From the NCBI GenBank assembly GCA_045532175.1, contig JAZSFK010000027.1, positions 1-37,189 of the forward strand: 37,189 nt of DNA. Direction: 5' to 3'. The position numbers and the translations under genes were made by a program. This stretch comes from Fimenecus sp045532175. GTDB taxonomy: Bacteria > Bacillota > Clostridia > Oscillospirales > Acutalibacteraceae. Below, one piece after another: positions 6,917 through 15,503 of this stretch. Numbering within the stretch: position 1 is the first letter of the stretch; the number at the start of each line of letters is the position of its first letter. The notes under the pieces were generated by a model. That model searched no databases, had not been told where the DNA came from, and worked only from the letters and a program-made list of their open reading frames with translations.

Positions 6917-8463
6917 ATCAAATCATACCTTCCGCTTTCTACAAGATTTGCAAGAGTTTTTGTTCCTGCCTTATATTCCTCAAGATTAGCCTCATACACA
7001 TCAATCTCTGCATCTGTTTCTGTTTTGAGGTTTTCTTCCATTGCCTCATACATTTCTGTATCGCCAACCTCAAGTGCAGTGAGGGCACTGATTTCCCATG
7101 CCATAGGATAAAGGCTTATCATTGTTGTTCCGTAACTGTCAACAGGTGTTTGTGACAAGTAATAGCAACAGTCATAAAGAACATCATTTGCTGTGTTATA
7201 ATCGCCCAGCATAATGTAGTTAAGACCCTTCTGCATACGGAGCGGGTGTCCGTACTGAATTACCATATCAGAACCGCCTGAACTGTTTGTAAGAGCCGTG
7301 ATTCCTTGGTCTGCAACAGCAATAGCCCCATTATAATCCTTATCACGATAACGCTTCACCATTGACATAATAAGGTAGTAGTCCGTAGATTCTGTGTTGT
7401 TAGCGTAAAGCTTATTGGCAATCTCCTCTGCCTTATCATACTGACCAAGCTCTACATAGGTTCCTGCAAGCATATAACCTGCTGTATTGAGCATAAAGTC
7501 AGATGCATCAACAGCCTTTTTCATATCCTCAACATATTCAGGTGCTTCCTTTTCCAAACGGACAGATGCCTGATATTTGACAATATAAATCCATCCTGCA
7601 TCAAGGGTATAAACGGTTTCCTTTCCGTTAGGGGTAAAGCCTTCTTCCCCTTCCTCGAAATATTCAGTACCTCTGACATATACCTTCTTGCCCACAAGGT
7701 TATCCAAAGCACTCAGGGTTTCCTCATAATTTCCGGCAGTCACCGTATCGAGATTTACGTGTCTTGTAATAATTACGCTTGTTGCAATCATACTGTCAAC
7801 ATGGTCATTTATTTCCTTTGTTTTCTTAAAGGTTGGCAGTTTCAGAATGTCATCACCAAGATATTCCTCAACCTCTGCACTGATAGAACTGATGTTTGCC
7901 ATACGATAGAATAAATTTACTCTTTTTGCATGGAGATTATAGAACACATCCTCAGTATCTTTGGCCTGAACATACTCCAATGCTTTTTCATAATCAATAA
8001 CTGCACTGTAAAGCCTGTTATCTTCAACCGCCTTGTCTCCTTTTTTCATCAATGAGAAAATTGGTGTATTGACGGCGAAGCAGAAAACTGCACCGATTAC
8101 AATGCAAATAATAATCATTGCGGCTATTACACCCTTGTAATCATAAGGACATTTTTCTAAAAGCTCCTCGCAATCCTTGCAGTAAGGACTTTTAGGATTT
8201 TTCTCCGTGCCACGTGGTTTTGTGCCACAGTATTCACACATTTCCTGTTTCTCAACTGCTTTTTTCTCGGATTTTGAAACTTTTTTAGGGTCATATCCCT
8301 CTACCTCAAGCTCTTCAACAGCTAAAAGGTCTTCCTCTGCTTCTTTTTTGCTCTTGTCTAATTCCTCTTTGAAAATACGTGCAAGGTCTTCCATTTCCTG
8401 TTGAATGTCGTTTTCAACAGGGGACTCCTGTTCGCCGGTTTTCTTCTTTTTATTTTCGTCCAA
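6913..8463 (-). CDS. Zinc-ribbon, single-pass membrane protein with extracytoplasmic TPR-like domain
   Basis: A 516-residue protein of unknown function. Residues 1-70 are charged, low-complexity and probably coiled. A zinc ribbon follows (C76-x2-C79 and C95-x2-C98), then one membrane helix at about 111-131. The remaining 380 residues are helical with TPR-like spacing (KGDKAVEDNRLYSAVIDYEKAL and YDKAEEIANKLY are typical pairs) and should lie outside the membrane. The start is TTG at 8463: AAAGGAGG sits 7 bases upstream and no in-frame ATG fits better. It begins 32 bases after the secA stop with no terminator in between, so it may be read through from secA. Its end overlaps the next gene by ATGA. 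Confidence 0.75.
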   Translation of the reverse strand: MDENKKKKTGEQESPVENDIQQEMEDLARIFKEELDKSKKEAEEDLLAVEELEVEGYDPKKVSKSEKKAVEKQEMCEYCGTKPRGTEKNPKSPYCKDCEELLEKCPYDYKGVIAAMIIICIVIGAVFCFAVNTPIFSLMKKGDKAVEDNRLYSAVIDYEKALEYVQAKDTEDVFYNLHAKRVNLFYRMANISSISAEVEEYLGDDILKLPTFKKTKEINDHVDSMIATSVIITRHVNLDTVTAGNYEETLSALDNLVGKKVYVRGTEYFEEGEEGFTPNGKETVYTLDAGWIYIVKYQASVRLEKEAPEYVEDMKKAVDASDFMLNTAGYMLAGTYVELGQYDKAEEIANKLYANNTESTDYYLIMSMVKRYRDKDYNGAIAVADQGITALTNSSGGSDMVIQYGHPLRMQKGLNYIMLGDYNTANDVLYDCCYYLSQTPVDSYGTTMISLYPMAWEISALTALEVGDTEMYEAMEENLKTETDAEIDVYEANLEEYKAGTKTLANLVESGRYDLI

Positions 8464-8495
8464 GGTTATTCCTCCTTTGGATTATTTACAAACTA

Positions 8496-11225
8496 TCAGT
8501 TTTCATTTGCCCCACAGCATTTTTTATACTTTTTACCGCTACCACACGGACAAGGGTCATTTCGTCCAACCTTTTGACCCTTTTTGACAGGTTGTTTTTT
8601 ATCACTACCGTCTGTTGCACCGTTTGTTGCAGTAATTTTCACTGTCTGTTCACGTTTGACATCTTCTTCACTCTTAAGGCGGAAGATTGTAAGAGTTGTA
8701 ACTGTACCCTCACGGATAAGGGATGTCATTTCGTCAAACATATCAAAGCTTTCCATACGGAATGCAACAACAGGGTCGTGCTGAGCATAGGAACGAAGAT
8801 AAATACCGCGTTTAAGCTCTTCCATAGCATCGAGATGGTCCATCCAGCGCTGGTCAACATTACGCAAAAGAACCTTTCTTTCAAGTTCGGACATTATCTT
8901 TTCGCCATACTCATCATATTTAGCATTATAAATATCCATAGCCTTGTTGTAGAAATATTCTCTGTATTCTTCATTGGTATCAAACTTATCCTCAAGTCCG
9001 TCCTCTGCGAGATACTGGAGTTTCTTCACAAGTCCTGCTCTGTTCCACTCGTCAGGCGACTGTGATTCAGGGCAATAGAAGCCAACTGTTTCCTCAAAGT
9101 ATCCGTCAAACATCTTGAGAATTGCGGCGTGAATATCAAATCCGTCAAGAACCTGATTTCTCTGCTCGTAAATCTTCTTTCTCTGTTCGTTCATTACGTC
9201 GTCAAAGCGAAGAACATTACGACGGGCTGCAAAGTTATTACCCTCAACCTTTTTCTGTGCATTTTCAATTGTGCTTGAGAAAATCTTTGCTTCAATAGGA
9301 AGGTCGGCAGCACTTGGGAATGCATCAATAATATTATAGAATCGGTCACCTGCGAAAAGACGAAGCAATTCATCTTCCGCTGAAAGATAGAATTTACTGC
9401 GACCCGGGTCACCCTGACGACCTGCACGACCTCGAAGCTGATTATCAATTCGGCGTGACTCGTGACGTTCCGTACCGATTATGAACAAGCCACCTGCATC
9501 TCGAACCTTATCAGCCTCATCCTTTAGCTGTTCTTTATATTTCTTTTCAAGTTCCTGATATGTTTTTCTTGCCTCGATAATATCTGTATTATCTGTTTCC
9601 GCGAAGCCCGTTGCCTCGGCAATAAGCTCTTCGGAAAATTCGAGTCTTCTCATTTCGGCACGTGCCATATACTCCGGATTACCGCCAAGGATAATATCCG
9701 TACCACGACCTGCCATATTAGTGGCAATCGTTACTGCCCCGAGAGAGCCTGCCTGAGCAATAATCTCTGCTTCTTTCTCGTGATATTTAGCATTAAGAAC
9801 GTTATGTCGGATACCCGCTTTATTAAGTGCCTTACTTAAAAGCTCACTCTTTTCAATATTTGTTGTACCAACAAGTACAGGCTGACCTTTCTTGTTGCAT
9901 TCCGTTATCTGCTCAATAATCGCCTTGAATTTAATAGCCTCTGTTTTGTAAAGGACATCCTCTTCATCCTTACGAATCATTGGCTTATTTGTCGGGATTT
10001 CAATAACGTCAAGGCTGTAAATTTCCTGAAATTCAGCGCTTTCTGTCATAGCAGTACCCGTCATACCTGAAAGTTTTGTGTACTGACGGAAATAGTTCTG
10101 GAAAGTAATTGTTGCAAGAGTTTTTGACTCTCTTTCAACCTTAACATTTTCCTTTGCTTCAATAGCCTGATGAAGACCGTCAGAATATCGACGTCCTATC
10201 ATAATACGACCTGTGAACTCGTCAACAATAAGCACCTGACCGTCTTTTACAACATAGTCAACATCACGTTTCATAACACCGATTGCCTTGATTGCAAGGT
10301 CAATGTGGTGCTGGAGTGTAAGGTTTTCAACATCTGCAAGATTTTCTACGCCAAAAGCCTTTTCAGCCTTTTTGATACCGCTTTGTGTAAGAGAAGCAGA
10401 CCTGCCTTTTTCGTCAACTACATAATCGTATTCGTCAGGAACACTGTTTTCAATTCCCTGTTTTGAGTCGATTTCCTTAACACGGTACATTTTAAGGCTC
10501 TTTGCAAAGTTGTTTGCCACCTTATAAAGCTCGTTTGACTTGTCCCCCATACCTGAAATAATCAGAGGGGTTCTTGCCTCGTCAATAAGGATTGAGTCAA
10601 CCTCGTCAACAATTGCAAAGTTATGTCCACGCTGAACTCTTTGCTCCGCATAGATAACCATATTGTCACGAAGATAGTCAAAGCCCATTTCGTTATTTGT
10701 ACCATAGGTAATATCACAGGCATAAGCCTCTCGTCTTTGCTCACCATCAAGGTCGTGAACGATAAGACCGACTGTAAGACCCATAAAGCGATAAAGTTTG
10801 CCCATCCATTCAGAGTCACGACGAGCAAGATAGTCGTTGACTGTAACAACGTGAACACCTTTTCCTGAAAGCGCATTAAGGTATGCAGGAAGTGTTGCAA
10901 CAAGAGTTTTACCCTCACCTGTTCTCATTTCGGCAATTCGTCCCTGATGAAGAACGATACCGCCGATAATCTGTACGGGGAAATGTCGCATATTAAGAAC
11001 ACGAGCAGAAGCCTCACGACAAGCAGCAAATGCCTCAGGCAAAATGTCGTCAAGAGTTTCGCCGTTTTTAAGTCTTTCTTTAAACTCCGGAGTTTTAGCC
11101 TGAAGTTCAGCATCTGTAAGTGCCTTATACTCTTCTTCCAGGGCCAAAACCTGTTTTTGTATCGGAATTACTCTCTTGATTTCTCGTGAGGAATAATCAC
11201 CGAACAATTTTTTAAATAATCCCAT
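8496..11225 (-). CDS. secA: Preprotein translocase ATPase SecA
   Basis: The motor that pushes unfolded preproteins through SecYEG. It has 909 residues, longer than the roughly 840 of E. coli/Bacillus-type proteins. Walker A is at residues 103-107 (GEGKT), Walker B at 207-211 (DEVDS), with TMAGRGTD-type and QLRGRAGRQGDPG helicase motifs further on. A lysine/glutamate-rich insertion near IEARKTYQELEKKYKEQL adds length. The C-terminal zinc tail, CPCGSGKKYKKCC (C892, C894, C903, C904), is the site that binds SecB or phospholipids in other bacteria. The frame is open to 11285; the start chosen is 11225 because MGLFKKLFGD matches the family N-terminus, although AAAGGA is about 12 bases away. An extended -10 promoter lies about 95 bases upstream. 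Confidence 0.97.
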   Translation of the reverse strand: MGLFKKLFGDYSSREIKRVIPIQKQVLALEEEYKALTDAELQAKTPEFKERLKNGETLDDILPEAFAACREASARVLNMRHFPVQIIGGIVLHQGRIAEMRTGEGKTLVATLPAYLNALSGKGVHVVTVNDYLARRDSEWMGKLYRFMGLTVGLIVHDLDGEQRREAYACDITYGTNNEMGFDYLRDNMVIYAEQRVQRGHNFAIVDEVDSILIDEARTPLIISGMGDKSNELYKVANNFAKSLKMYRVKEIDSKQGIENSVPDEYDYVVDEKGRSASLTQSGIKKAEKAFGVENLADVENLTLQHHIDLAIKAIGVMKRDVDYVVKDGQVLIVDEFTGRIMIGRRYSDGLHQAIEAKENVKVERESKTLATITFQNYFRQYTKLSGMTGTAMTESAEFQEIYSLDVIEIPTNKPMIRKDEEDVLYKTEAIKFKAIIEQITECNKKGQPVLVGTTNIEKSELLSKALNKAGIRHNVLNAKYHEKEAEIIAQAGSLGAVTIATNMAGRGTDIILGGNPEYMARAEMRRLEFSEELIAEATGFAETDNTDIIEARKTYQELEKKYKEQLKDEADKVRDAGGLFIIGTERHESRRIDNQLRGRAGRQGDPGRSKFYLSAEDELLRLFAGDRFYNIIDAFPSAADLPIEAKIFSSTIENAQKKVEGNNFAARRNVLRFDDVMNEQRKKIYEQRNQVLDGFDIHAAILKMFDGYFEETVGFYCPESQSPDEWNRAGLVKKLQYLAEDGLEDKFDTNEEYREYFYNKAMDIYNAKYDEYGEKIMSELERKVLLRNVDQRWMDHLDAMEELKRGIYLRSYAQHDPVVAFRMESFDMFDEMTSLIREGTVTTLTIFRLKSEEDVKREQTVKITATNGATDGSDKKQPVKKGQKVGRNDPCPCGSGKKYKKCCGANEN

Positions 11226-11318
11226 TTTTATATCTGTCCTTTCCGGTTTTTGACATTTTACGATGTATTTTGAGTTATTTCGCAACTACTCAAACTAACC
11301 CATTATTAATTTGGTAAC

Positions 11319-11327
11319 ATTATAACA
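11319..11327 (-). promoter_or_regulatory. Probable extended -10 promoter for secA
   Basis: On the minus strand this reads TGTTATAAT, a perfect extended -10 box, with only a weak -35 match 17 bases further up. It would give a 5' leader of about 85-90 bases before the secA start at 11225. Confidence 0.55.
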
Positions 11328-11378
11328 TATAACTTCAGAAAAATCATTAACTTTTTGTGAAAATTTTAGGCTTTTTCC

Positions 11379-11407
11379 TTGATTTACGCATTATTTTTTG
11401 ATATTCT
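11379..11407 (+). promoter_or_regulatory. Candidate promoter for the SCP2/transketolase operon
   Basis: TTGATT (11379-11384) and TATTCT (11402-11407) are 17 bases apart and would start transcription about 55 bases before the first ATG. TATACT at 11437-11442 is an alternative -10 with a poor -35. The region is divergent with secA and very AT-rich, so chance matches are likely. Confidence 0.4.
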
Positions 11408-11468
11408 TAATATGTATATAAATTTCTTAATTTAGTTATACTGAAAAATGATTAGGGAGGCGTTCAAA

Positions 11469-12233
11469 ATGACTGACGCAAGAACATTAGCGTACATAAA
11501 CATGTATGCAGTTCTCGGCACATTGGAAAACCTTTGCGAACTTGATGACAAAGCAAAAGAGATTATTTCAACACTTGAAAATCCTATTTCTTTGGCATTT
11601 GATGTTAAGGACGGACCAAGTGCAACACTTACATTCTCCAAGAACGGATGCCGTATGGAAGATGGTGTCAGCAGCAAGTGCGATATTAAAATTCCTGTAT
11701 CCTCTTGCGACAAGTTCAACAAAATTATTGACGGTGTGGTAACACCAATACCTACAAAGGGTCTTACTAAGGTTAGTTTCCTTTTAAAGACATTTACCGC
11801 TCTTACAGACAGACTCACAGAAGTTATGCGTCCATCTGCAGAAGCACTCAAGGACCCTGATTTCTTCCGTCTTAACACACTTTGCACATTCTACACAGTT
11901 TCCGTTGCAATCTCACAAATCGGTAATCAGGATGCTATCGGTAAGTTCAGTGCTTCCAACATTGTTGACGGTGACATTCAGATTGGTATTAAGGATACTG
12001 TTTATTCAACTATCCGTGTTAAGAACAACCGTCTTATCACAATCAAACAAGAATCCCCAAAACCTCGTGCAATTATGGAATTCTGTGACATCGAACTTGC
12101 AAATGCTCTTTTCGCAGGTACAGTTAACTCAATCGACCACGTTGGTAACGGAAACATCACAATCCGTGGACTTATCTCAATGGTTGACAACGTAAACCGT
12201 ATCCTTGACAGAGTTGCATTGTATCTTGCATAA
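11469..12233 (+). CDS. Tandem SCP2-like (sterol carrier protein-2 fold) protein, operon gene 1
   Basis: A 254-residue soluble protein with no signal peptide. Two stretches look like SCP2-type lipid-binding modules: about residues 40-105 (SLAFDVKDG... CDIKIPVSSCDKFNKIIDG) and about 165-250 (PRAIMEFCDIELANALFAG... GNGNITIRGLISMVDNVNRIL). Both show the family pattern of a beta strand, then a helix ending in G, then a strand G-x-I-x-I-x-G; the assignment is by pattern, not by search. SCP2 folds bind hydrophobic ligands in a tunnel. The protein is related to the one encoded at 15504, and the two bracket an aminotransferase and a transketolase. GGGAGG lies 8 bases before ATG 11469, deciding the start against an upstream in-frame ATG at 11448. 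Confidence 0.6.
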   Translation: MTDARTLAYINMYAVLGTLENLCELDDKAKEIISTLENPISLAFDVKDGPSATLTFSKNGCRMEDGVSSKCDIKIPVSSCDKFNKIIDGVVTPIPTKGLTKVSFLLKTFTALTDRLTEVMRPSAEALKDPDFFRLNTLCTFYTVSVAISQIGNQDAIGKFSASNIVDGDIQIGIKDTVYSTIRVKNNRLITIKQESPKPRAIMEFCDIELANALFAGTVNSIDHVGNGNITIRGLISMVDNVNRILDRVALYLA

Positions 12234-12246
12234 GGAGGACGAGAAA

Positions 12247-13512
12247 ATGAGTAAATTTCCATTATATGATACAACTAAAAGCCGTGAAATGTTTACACGT
12301 GCTACAAAGGTTATTCCGTCAGGTATCTACGGTCACTTAGGACCTGCAGAAGGTCAGTGGATTCCTGTAAACAGATGGCCATCATTCTCAGAAAAAGCAC
12401 AAGGTTCTTACTTCTGGGACGTTGACGGCAACAAATACATTGACTATATGTGTGCTTACGGCCCTAACGTTTTGGGTTACAGCGACCCTGATGTTGATGC
12501 TGCCGCACTTAAACAGTTAAAACTCGGTAACTGTACAACTGCACCTGGAAAGGTTATGGTTGAGTGTGCTGAAACACTTGTTGATACTGTTGCTTGTGCT
12601 GACTGGGCATTCTTCTGCAAGAATGGTTCAGATACAACAACTCTTGCAACAATGGCAGCAAGAGCTCATACACATAAAAAGAAGATTATCTTCTTGAAAT
12701 ACTACTACCACGGAGATTTCCCATGGGCACAGAAAATTGACTACCCGGGCATTACTCCCGAAGACGTTGCAAACAACATTATCTGTCCTTGGTTTGACCT
12801 TGATGCACTCCAAAAGGCTTATGACGACAACAACGGAGATATCGCAGGTCTTATTGCGCAGCCTTATGACCACGGTAACTTTAAAGATAATGAGGTTGCT
12901 TCAACAGAATACTGGCAGTCAGTTCGCAAATGGTGTGACGACCACGGCGTAGTTCTTATTATTGACGACGTTCGTGCAGGCTTCCGTCTTGACCTTGCAG
13001 GTTCTGACCATTACTACGGCTTTAAAGCGGACCTTATCTGTTTCTGTAAGGCACTTGCAAACGGCTACAATATGTCAGCTCTTTGCGGTGGCGAACACAT
13101 GAAGGCTACTGTTTCAGGTATCACATACACAGGTTCATACTGGCTCAGCGGTGTTCCATTCGCAGCTTGTATCGCTTGTATCAACAAGATGAAAGCCCTT
13201 GACACACCGACAATGTTCCGTCGTCTTGGTACAATGGTTACTGACGGCTTTAAAAAAGCAGGTGCAGAACACGGCTTTGACCTCAGAGTTTCAGGTGAAC
13301 CGGCACTCTTCTACTTAAGAATTGCTAACGATGATAACCTTATGCTTCATCAGGAATGGGTTGCAGAATGTGTTAACCGTGGTTTGTTCATTACATCTCA
13401 CCACAACCATTTCATCAACGCATCTCTTACAGAAGACGATATCAAGTTGTCAATTGATATTGCTGAAGATGCCTTTGCAGCAGTTGCAAAGAATGACCTT
13501 GAACTTAAATAA
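12247..13512 (+). CDS. Class III (fold type I) PLP aminotransferase, glutamate-1-semialdehyde aminomutase-like
   Basis: A 421-residue PLP enzyme. Visible features are the N-terminal VIPSGIYGH...GSYFWDVDGNKYIDY layout typical of GSA-aminomutase-like class III enzymes, a phosphate-binding NGSD at 126-129, KYYYHG at 151-156, the cofactor aspartate in IIDDVRAGFR (D240 or D241), and Schiff-base lysine K268 in FCKALANGYNMSALCGG. Substitutions such as NGSDTTT in place of NSGTEA suggest a substrate other than glutamate semialdehyde. No heme-synthesis gene is nearby, so I do not call it HemL. AAGGAGG at 12232-12238 overlaps the previous stop and gives 8-base spacing. Its place between an SCP2-like protein and a transketolase suggests it aminates a keto sugar or aldehyde in the same pathway (inference). 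Confidence 0.85.
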   Translation: MSKFPLYDTTKSREMFTRATKVIPSGIYGHLGPAEGQWIPVNRWPSFSEKAQGSYFWDVDGNKYIDYMCAYGPNVLGYSDPDVDAAALKQLKLGNCTTAPGKVMVECAETLVDTVACADWAFFCKNGSDTTTLATMAARAHTHKKKIIFLKYYYHGDFPWAQKIDYPGITPEDVANNIICPWFDLDALQKAYDDNNGDIAGLIAQPYDHGNFKDNEVASTEYWQSVRKWCDDHGVVLIIDDVRAGFRLDLAGSDHYYGFKADLICFCKALANGYNMSALCGGEHMKATVSGITYTGSYWLSGVPFAACIACINKMKALDTPTMFRRLGTMVTDGFKKAGAEHGFDLRVSGEPALFYLRIANDDNLMLHQEWVAECVNRGLFITSHHNHFINASLTEDDIKLSIDIAEDAFAAVAKNDLELK

Positions 13513-13520
13513 CAAATCAT

Positions 13521-13540
13521 AGTGAAGTGGGGACTTCACT
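13521..13540 (+). other. Intercistronic hairpin inside the operon
   Basis: AGTGAAGT-GGGG-ACTTCACT is a perfect 8-bp stem with a 4-base loop, in the 56-base gap between the aminotransferase and the transketolase N subunit. The following TTAAATAAATTTTC is only a weak U-tail. It may be an attenuator, an RNA-processing or stability element, or a leaky terminator. Confidence 0.55.
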
Positions 13541-13568
13541 TTAAATAAATTTTCTTGGAGGGAAAATT

Positions 13569-14450
13569 ATGGCTAATTTATCAAAAGCAGAATGGCTCCA
13601 ACTCGAAAAGAAAGCCCTTGAACTCCGTAAACTCTGCGTACAGACAACTGTATGGGCAGGTAGCGGACATTTCGGCGGTGGTATGAGTGTTATGGACCTT
13701 CTCACAGTTCTTTATCACAAATATCTTAACATTAAGGTTGAAGACCCAAAGTGGGACGACCGTGACAGATTTATTCTTTCAAAGGGTCACGCAGCAATCG
13801 CTTATGCACCTGTTCTTTGTGACAAGGGCTTCAACGATGTTGAAATGCTTAAATCCTTTAACCTTTCAGGTTCAAAAATGGGTATGCACCTTGACTCAAA
13901 CAAGGTTGTAGGCGTTGACGCTTCAACAGGTTCTCTTGGTCACGGCCCATCAATTGCAGCAGGTACAGCACTTGCAGCAAGACTTATGAACAAGGATTTC
14001 CTTACTTATGTAGTTACCGGTGACGGTGAGCTTGGCGAAGGCTCATGCTGGGAAGGCTTTATGACAATGAATCATTACAACCTTTCTAACTGTATCGTAT
14101 TTATCGACAGAAACCACAACATGATTGACGGTAACACAGAAGACGTTATGAAACTTGAACCACTTGCTGACAAAATGACAGCATTCGGCTTCAACACAAT
14201 CGTTATTGACGGTAACAACATTGGCGAACTTTGTGATGCTATTGACGTTGCTATCGAGAGAGCAAAAGAACCTCAGGCTCCTACTTGTATTCTTATGGAT
14301 ACAAAGAAGGGCGCAGGTATCAAGTCAATCGAAGGCGACTACACATGGCACTACGGTGCAATTGATGATGCAATGTTCGAAAAGTTCAATAAAGAGCTTG
14401 ATGAGGACTATGCAGCAAGAGTTGCAAGAGCAGAAAAGGAGGGTAAATAA
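13569..14450 (+). CDS. Transketolase N-terminal (thiamine diphosphate-binding) subunit
   Basis: A 293-residue half-transketolase. ThDP-binding marks are H34 in AGSGHFGG, H74 in SKGHAA, the TGSLGHG loop at 120-126, and the GDGE...N motif (G151-E154 with N182 in FIDRN). Known transketolases usually have GHPGG and GSLGQG; this copy has HF and LGHG, which may affect substrate choice. Transketolases move a two-carbon ketol unit between sugars; split enzymes assemble as N2C2. GGAGGG lies 6 bases before the ATG. Its stop is 2 bases before the ATG of the C subunit, so equal production of both halves is expected. Codons end in C unusually often (AAC, GAC, TTC, ATC), as in highly expressed genes. Confidence 0.92.
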   Translation: MANLSKAEWLQLEKKALELRKLCVQTTVWAGSGHFGGGMSVMDLLTVLYHKYLNIKVEDPKWDDRDRFILSKGHAAIAYAPVLCDKGFNDVEMLKSFNLSGSKMGMHLDSNKVVGVDASTGSLGHGPSIAAGTALAARLMNKDFLTYVVTGDGELGEGSCWEGFMTMNHYNLSNCIVFIDRNHNMIDGNTEDVMKLEPLADKMTAFGFNTIVIDGNNIGELCDAIDVAIERAKEPQAPTCILMDTKKGAGIKSIEGDYTWHYGAIDDAMFEKFNKELDEDYAARVARAEKEGK

Positions 14451-14452
14451 TT

Positions 14453-15460
14453 ATGGCAGGCGGATTTGTTTATACAGCAGTTGACCAGACTGCACTTTCT
14501 ACAGCAGAAATTTACGGTAAGGCACTTGCCGACATTATTTTAAAAGACCCCAAGGTTGTTGCCATTACTGCTGACCTTGCAAAATCAACAAAGCTTGGTG
14601 ACGTTTTGAAGGTTTGTCCTGAAAGAGTTATCAACGTTGGTATCGCAGAGCAGGATATGTTCGGTGTTGCAGCAGGTATGGCAAGAGCAGGTATGATTCC
14701 TTTCCTTTCAGGTTTCTCTGCATTCACATCAATGCGTGCTTGTGACCAGCTTCACACAGACATCTGCTACCAGAATGTTTACGCAAAGATTATTGCTACT
14801 CACTCAGGTACATCATTTGGCCAGGCGGGTTCAACACACCACGCTATTACTGACCTTGCAATTACAAGAGCAATGCCAAATCTTACTGTTATCGTTCCTG
14901 CTGACGGCTTTGAAACAGCAAATGCAGTTAACGCTGCCTATGATAACTTTGGCCCTTACTACATCCGTATCAACCGTGGCTTTGACCGTGTTCTTTATGA
15001 AAATCAGGATTATGGCTTTGAGGTTGGTAAAGCAGTTGAAATCTGTCCGGGTACAGATATCACAGTTATCGCTTGCGGTTCTTGTGTATTCCAGGCAAAA
15101 CAGGCTGCTGAATTCCTTAAGAATGCTGACGGACTCAGTGTTCGTGTTCTCAATATGCACACAATCAGCCCAATCGACGTTGAGGCTATTCAGAAAGCAA
15201 TTTCTGACACAAGAAGAATTATCACAGTTGAAGACCATCTCGTAACAGGCGGTCTTGGTTCAGCAGTTGCTGAAGTTATGGCTCAGTACGGTAAGGGTTG
15301 TGCATTCAAGATGCTTGGTCATAAGGGCTTTGCAATGATTGGTCTTCAGGAAGACATTATGGCTGATGCAGGCATTGACGCTAACGGTATTATCGCATCC
15401 GTTCGTGAAATGATGAATGCTGACTTTGAAGAAGACGATAACTGGGATGATGAAGTTTAA
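14453..15460 (+). CDS. Transketolase C-terminal (pyrimidine-binding) subunit
   Basis: The 335-residue partner of the preceding subunit. It contains the pyrimidine-domain motif NVGIAEQDM with catalytic glutamate E66, the FSAFTSMRACDQLHTDICY helix, ATHSGTSFGQAGSTHH at 116-130, and the C-terminal swivelling domain that follows. The end is a short acidic tail (FEEDDNWDDEV). AAGGAGGG at 14437-14443 lies within the end of the previous gene, 9 bases from this ATG. A full DXS or housekeeping transketolase would be a single chain of about 620-670 residues, so this is the split type found in many Firmicutes and archaea. The context suggests a specialised carbon-transfer step rather than the general pentose phosphate pathway, but both remain possible. 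Confidence 0.92.
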   Translation: MAGGFVYTAVDQTALSTAEIYGKALADIILKDPKVVAITADLAKSTKLGDVLKVCPERVINVGIAEQDMFGVAAGMARAGMIPFLSGFSAFTSMRACDQLHTDICYQNVYAKIIATHSGTSFGQAGSTHHAITDLAITRAMPNLTVIVPADGFETANAVNAAYDNFGPYYIRINRGFDRVLYENQDYGFEVGKAVEICPGTDITVIACGSCVFQAKQAAEFLKNADGLSVRVLNMHTISPIDVEAIQKAISDTRRIITVEDHLVTGGLGSAVAEVMAQYGKGCAFKMLGHKGFAMIGLQEDIMADAGIDANGIIASVREMMNADFEEDDNWDDEV

Positions 15461-15503
15461 TTCTGAAATTTAACTTTATTCATTCAGAAAGAGAGTTGAT
15501 AAT

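Noticed and set aside
8379..9065. 228-codon plus-strand frame opposite the secA 3' end
   Set aside because: It lies antisense to secA and the TPR protein gene, with no ribosome-binding site or recognisable domain.
12247..13512. Calling the aminotransferase HemL
   Set aside because: It has the class III fold marks, but the phosphate-binding segment differs (NGSDTTT) and no tetrapyrrole gene is nearby; context points to another substrate.
13569..15460. Interpretation of the transketolase pair as DXS (isoprenoid synthesis)
   Set aside because: DXS is a single chain of about 620 residues, whereas these are two genes with transketolase-type SKGHAA and GDGELGEG motifs.
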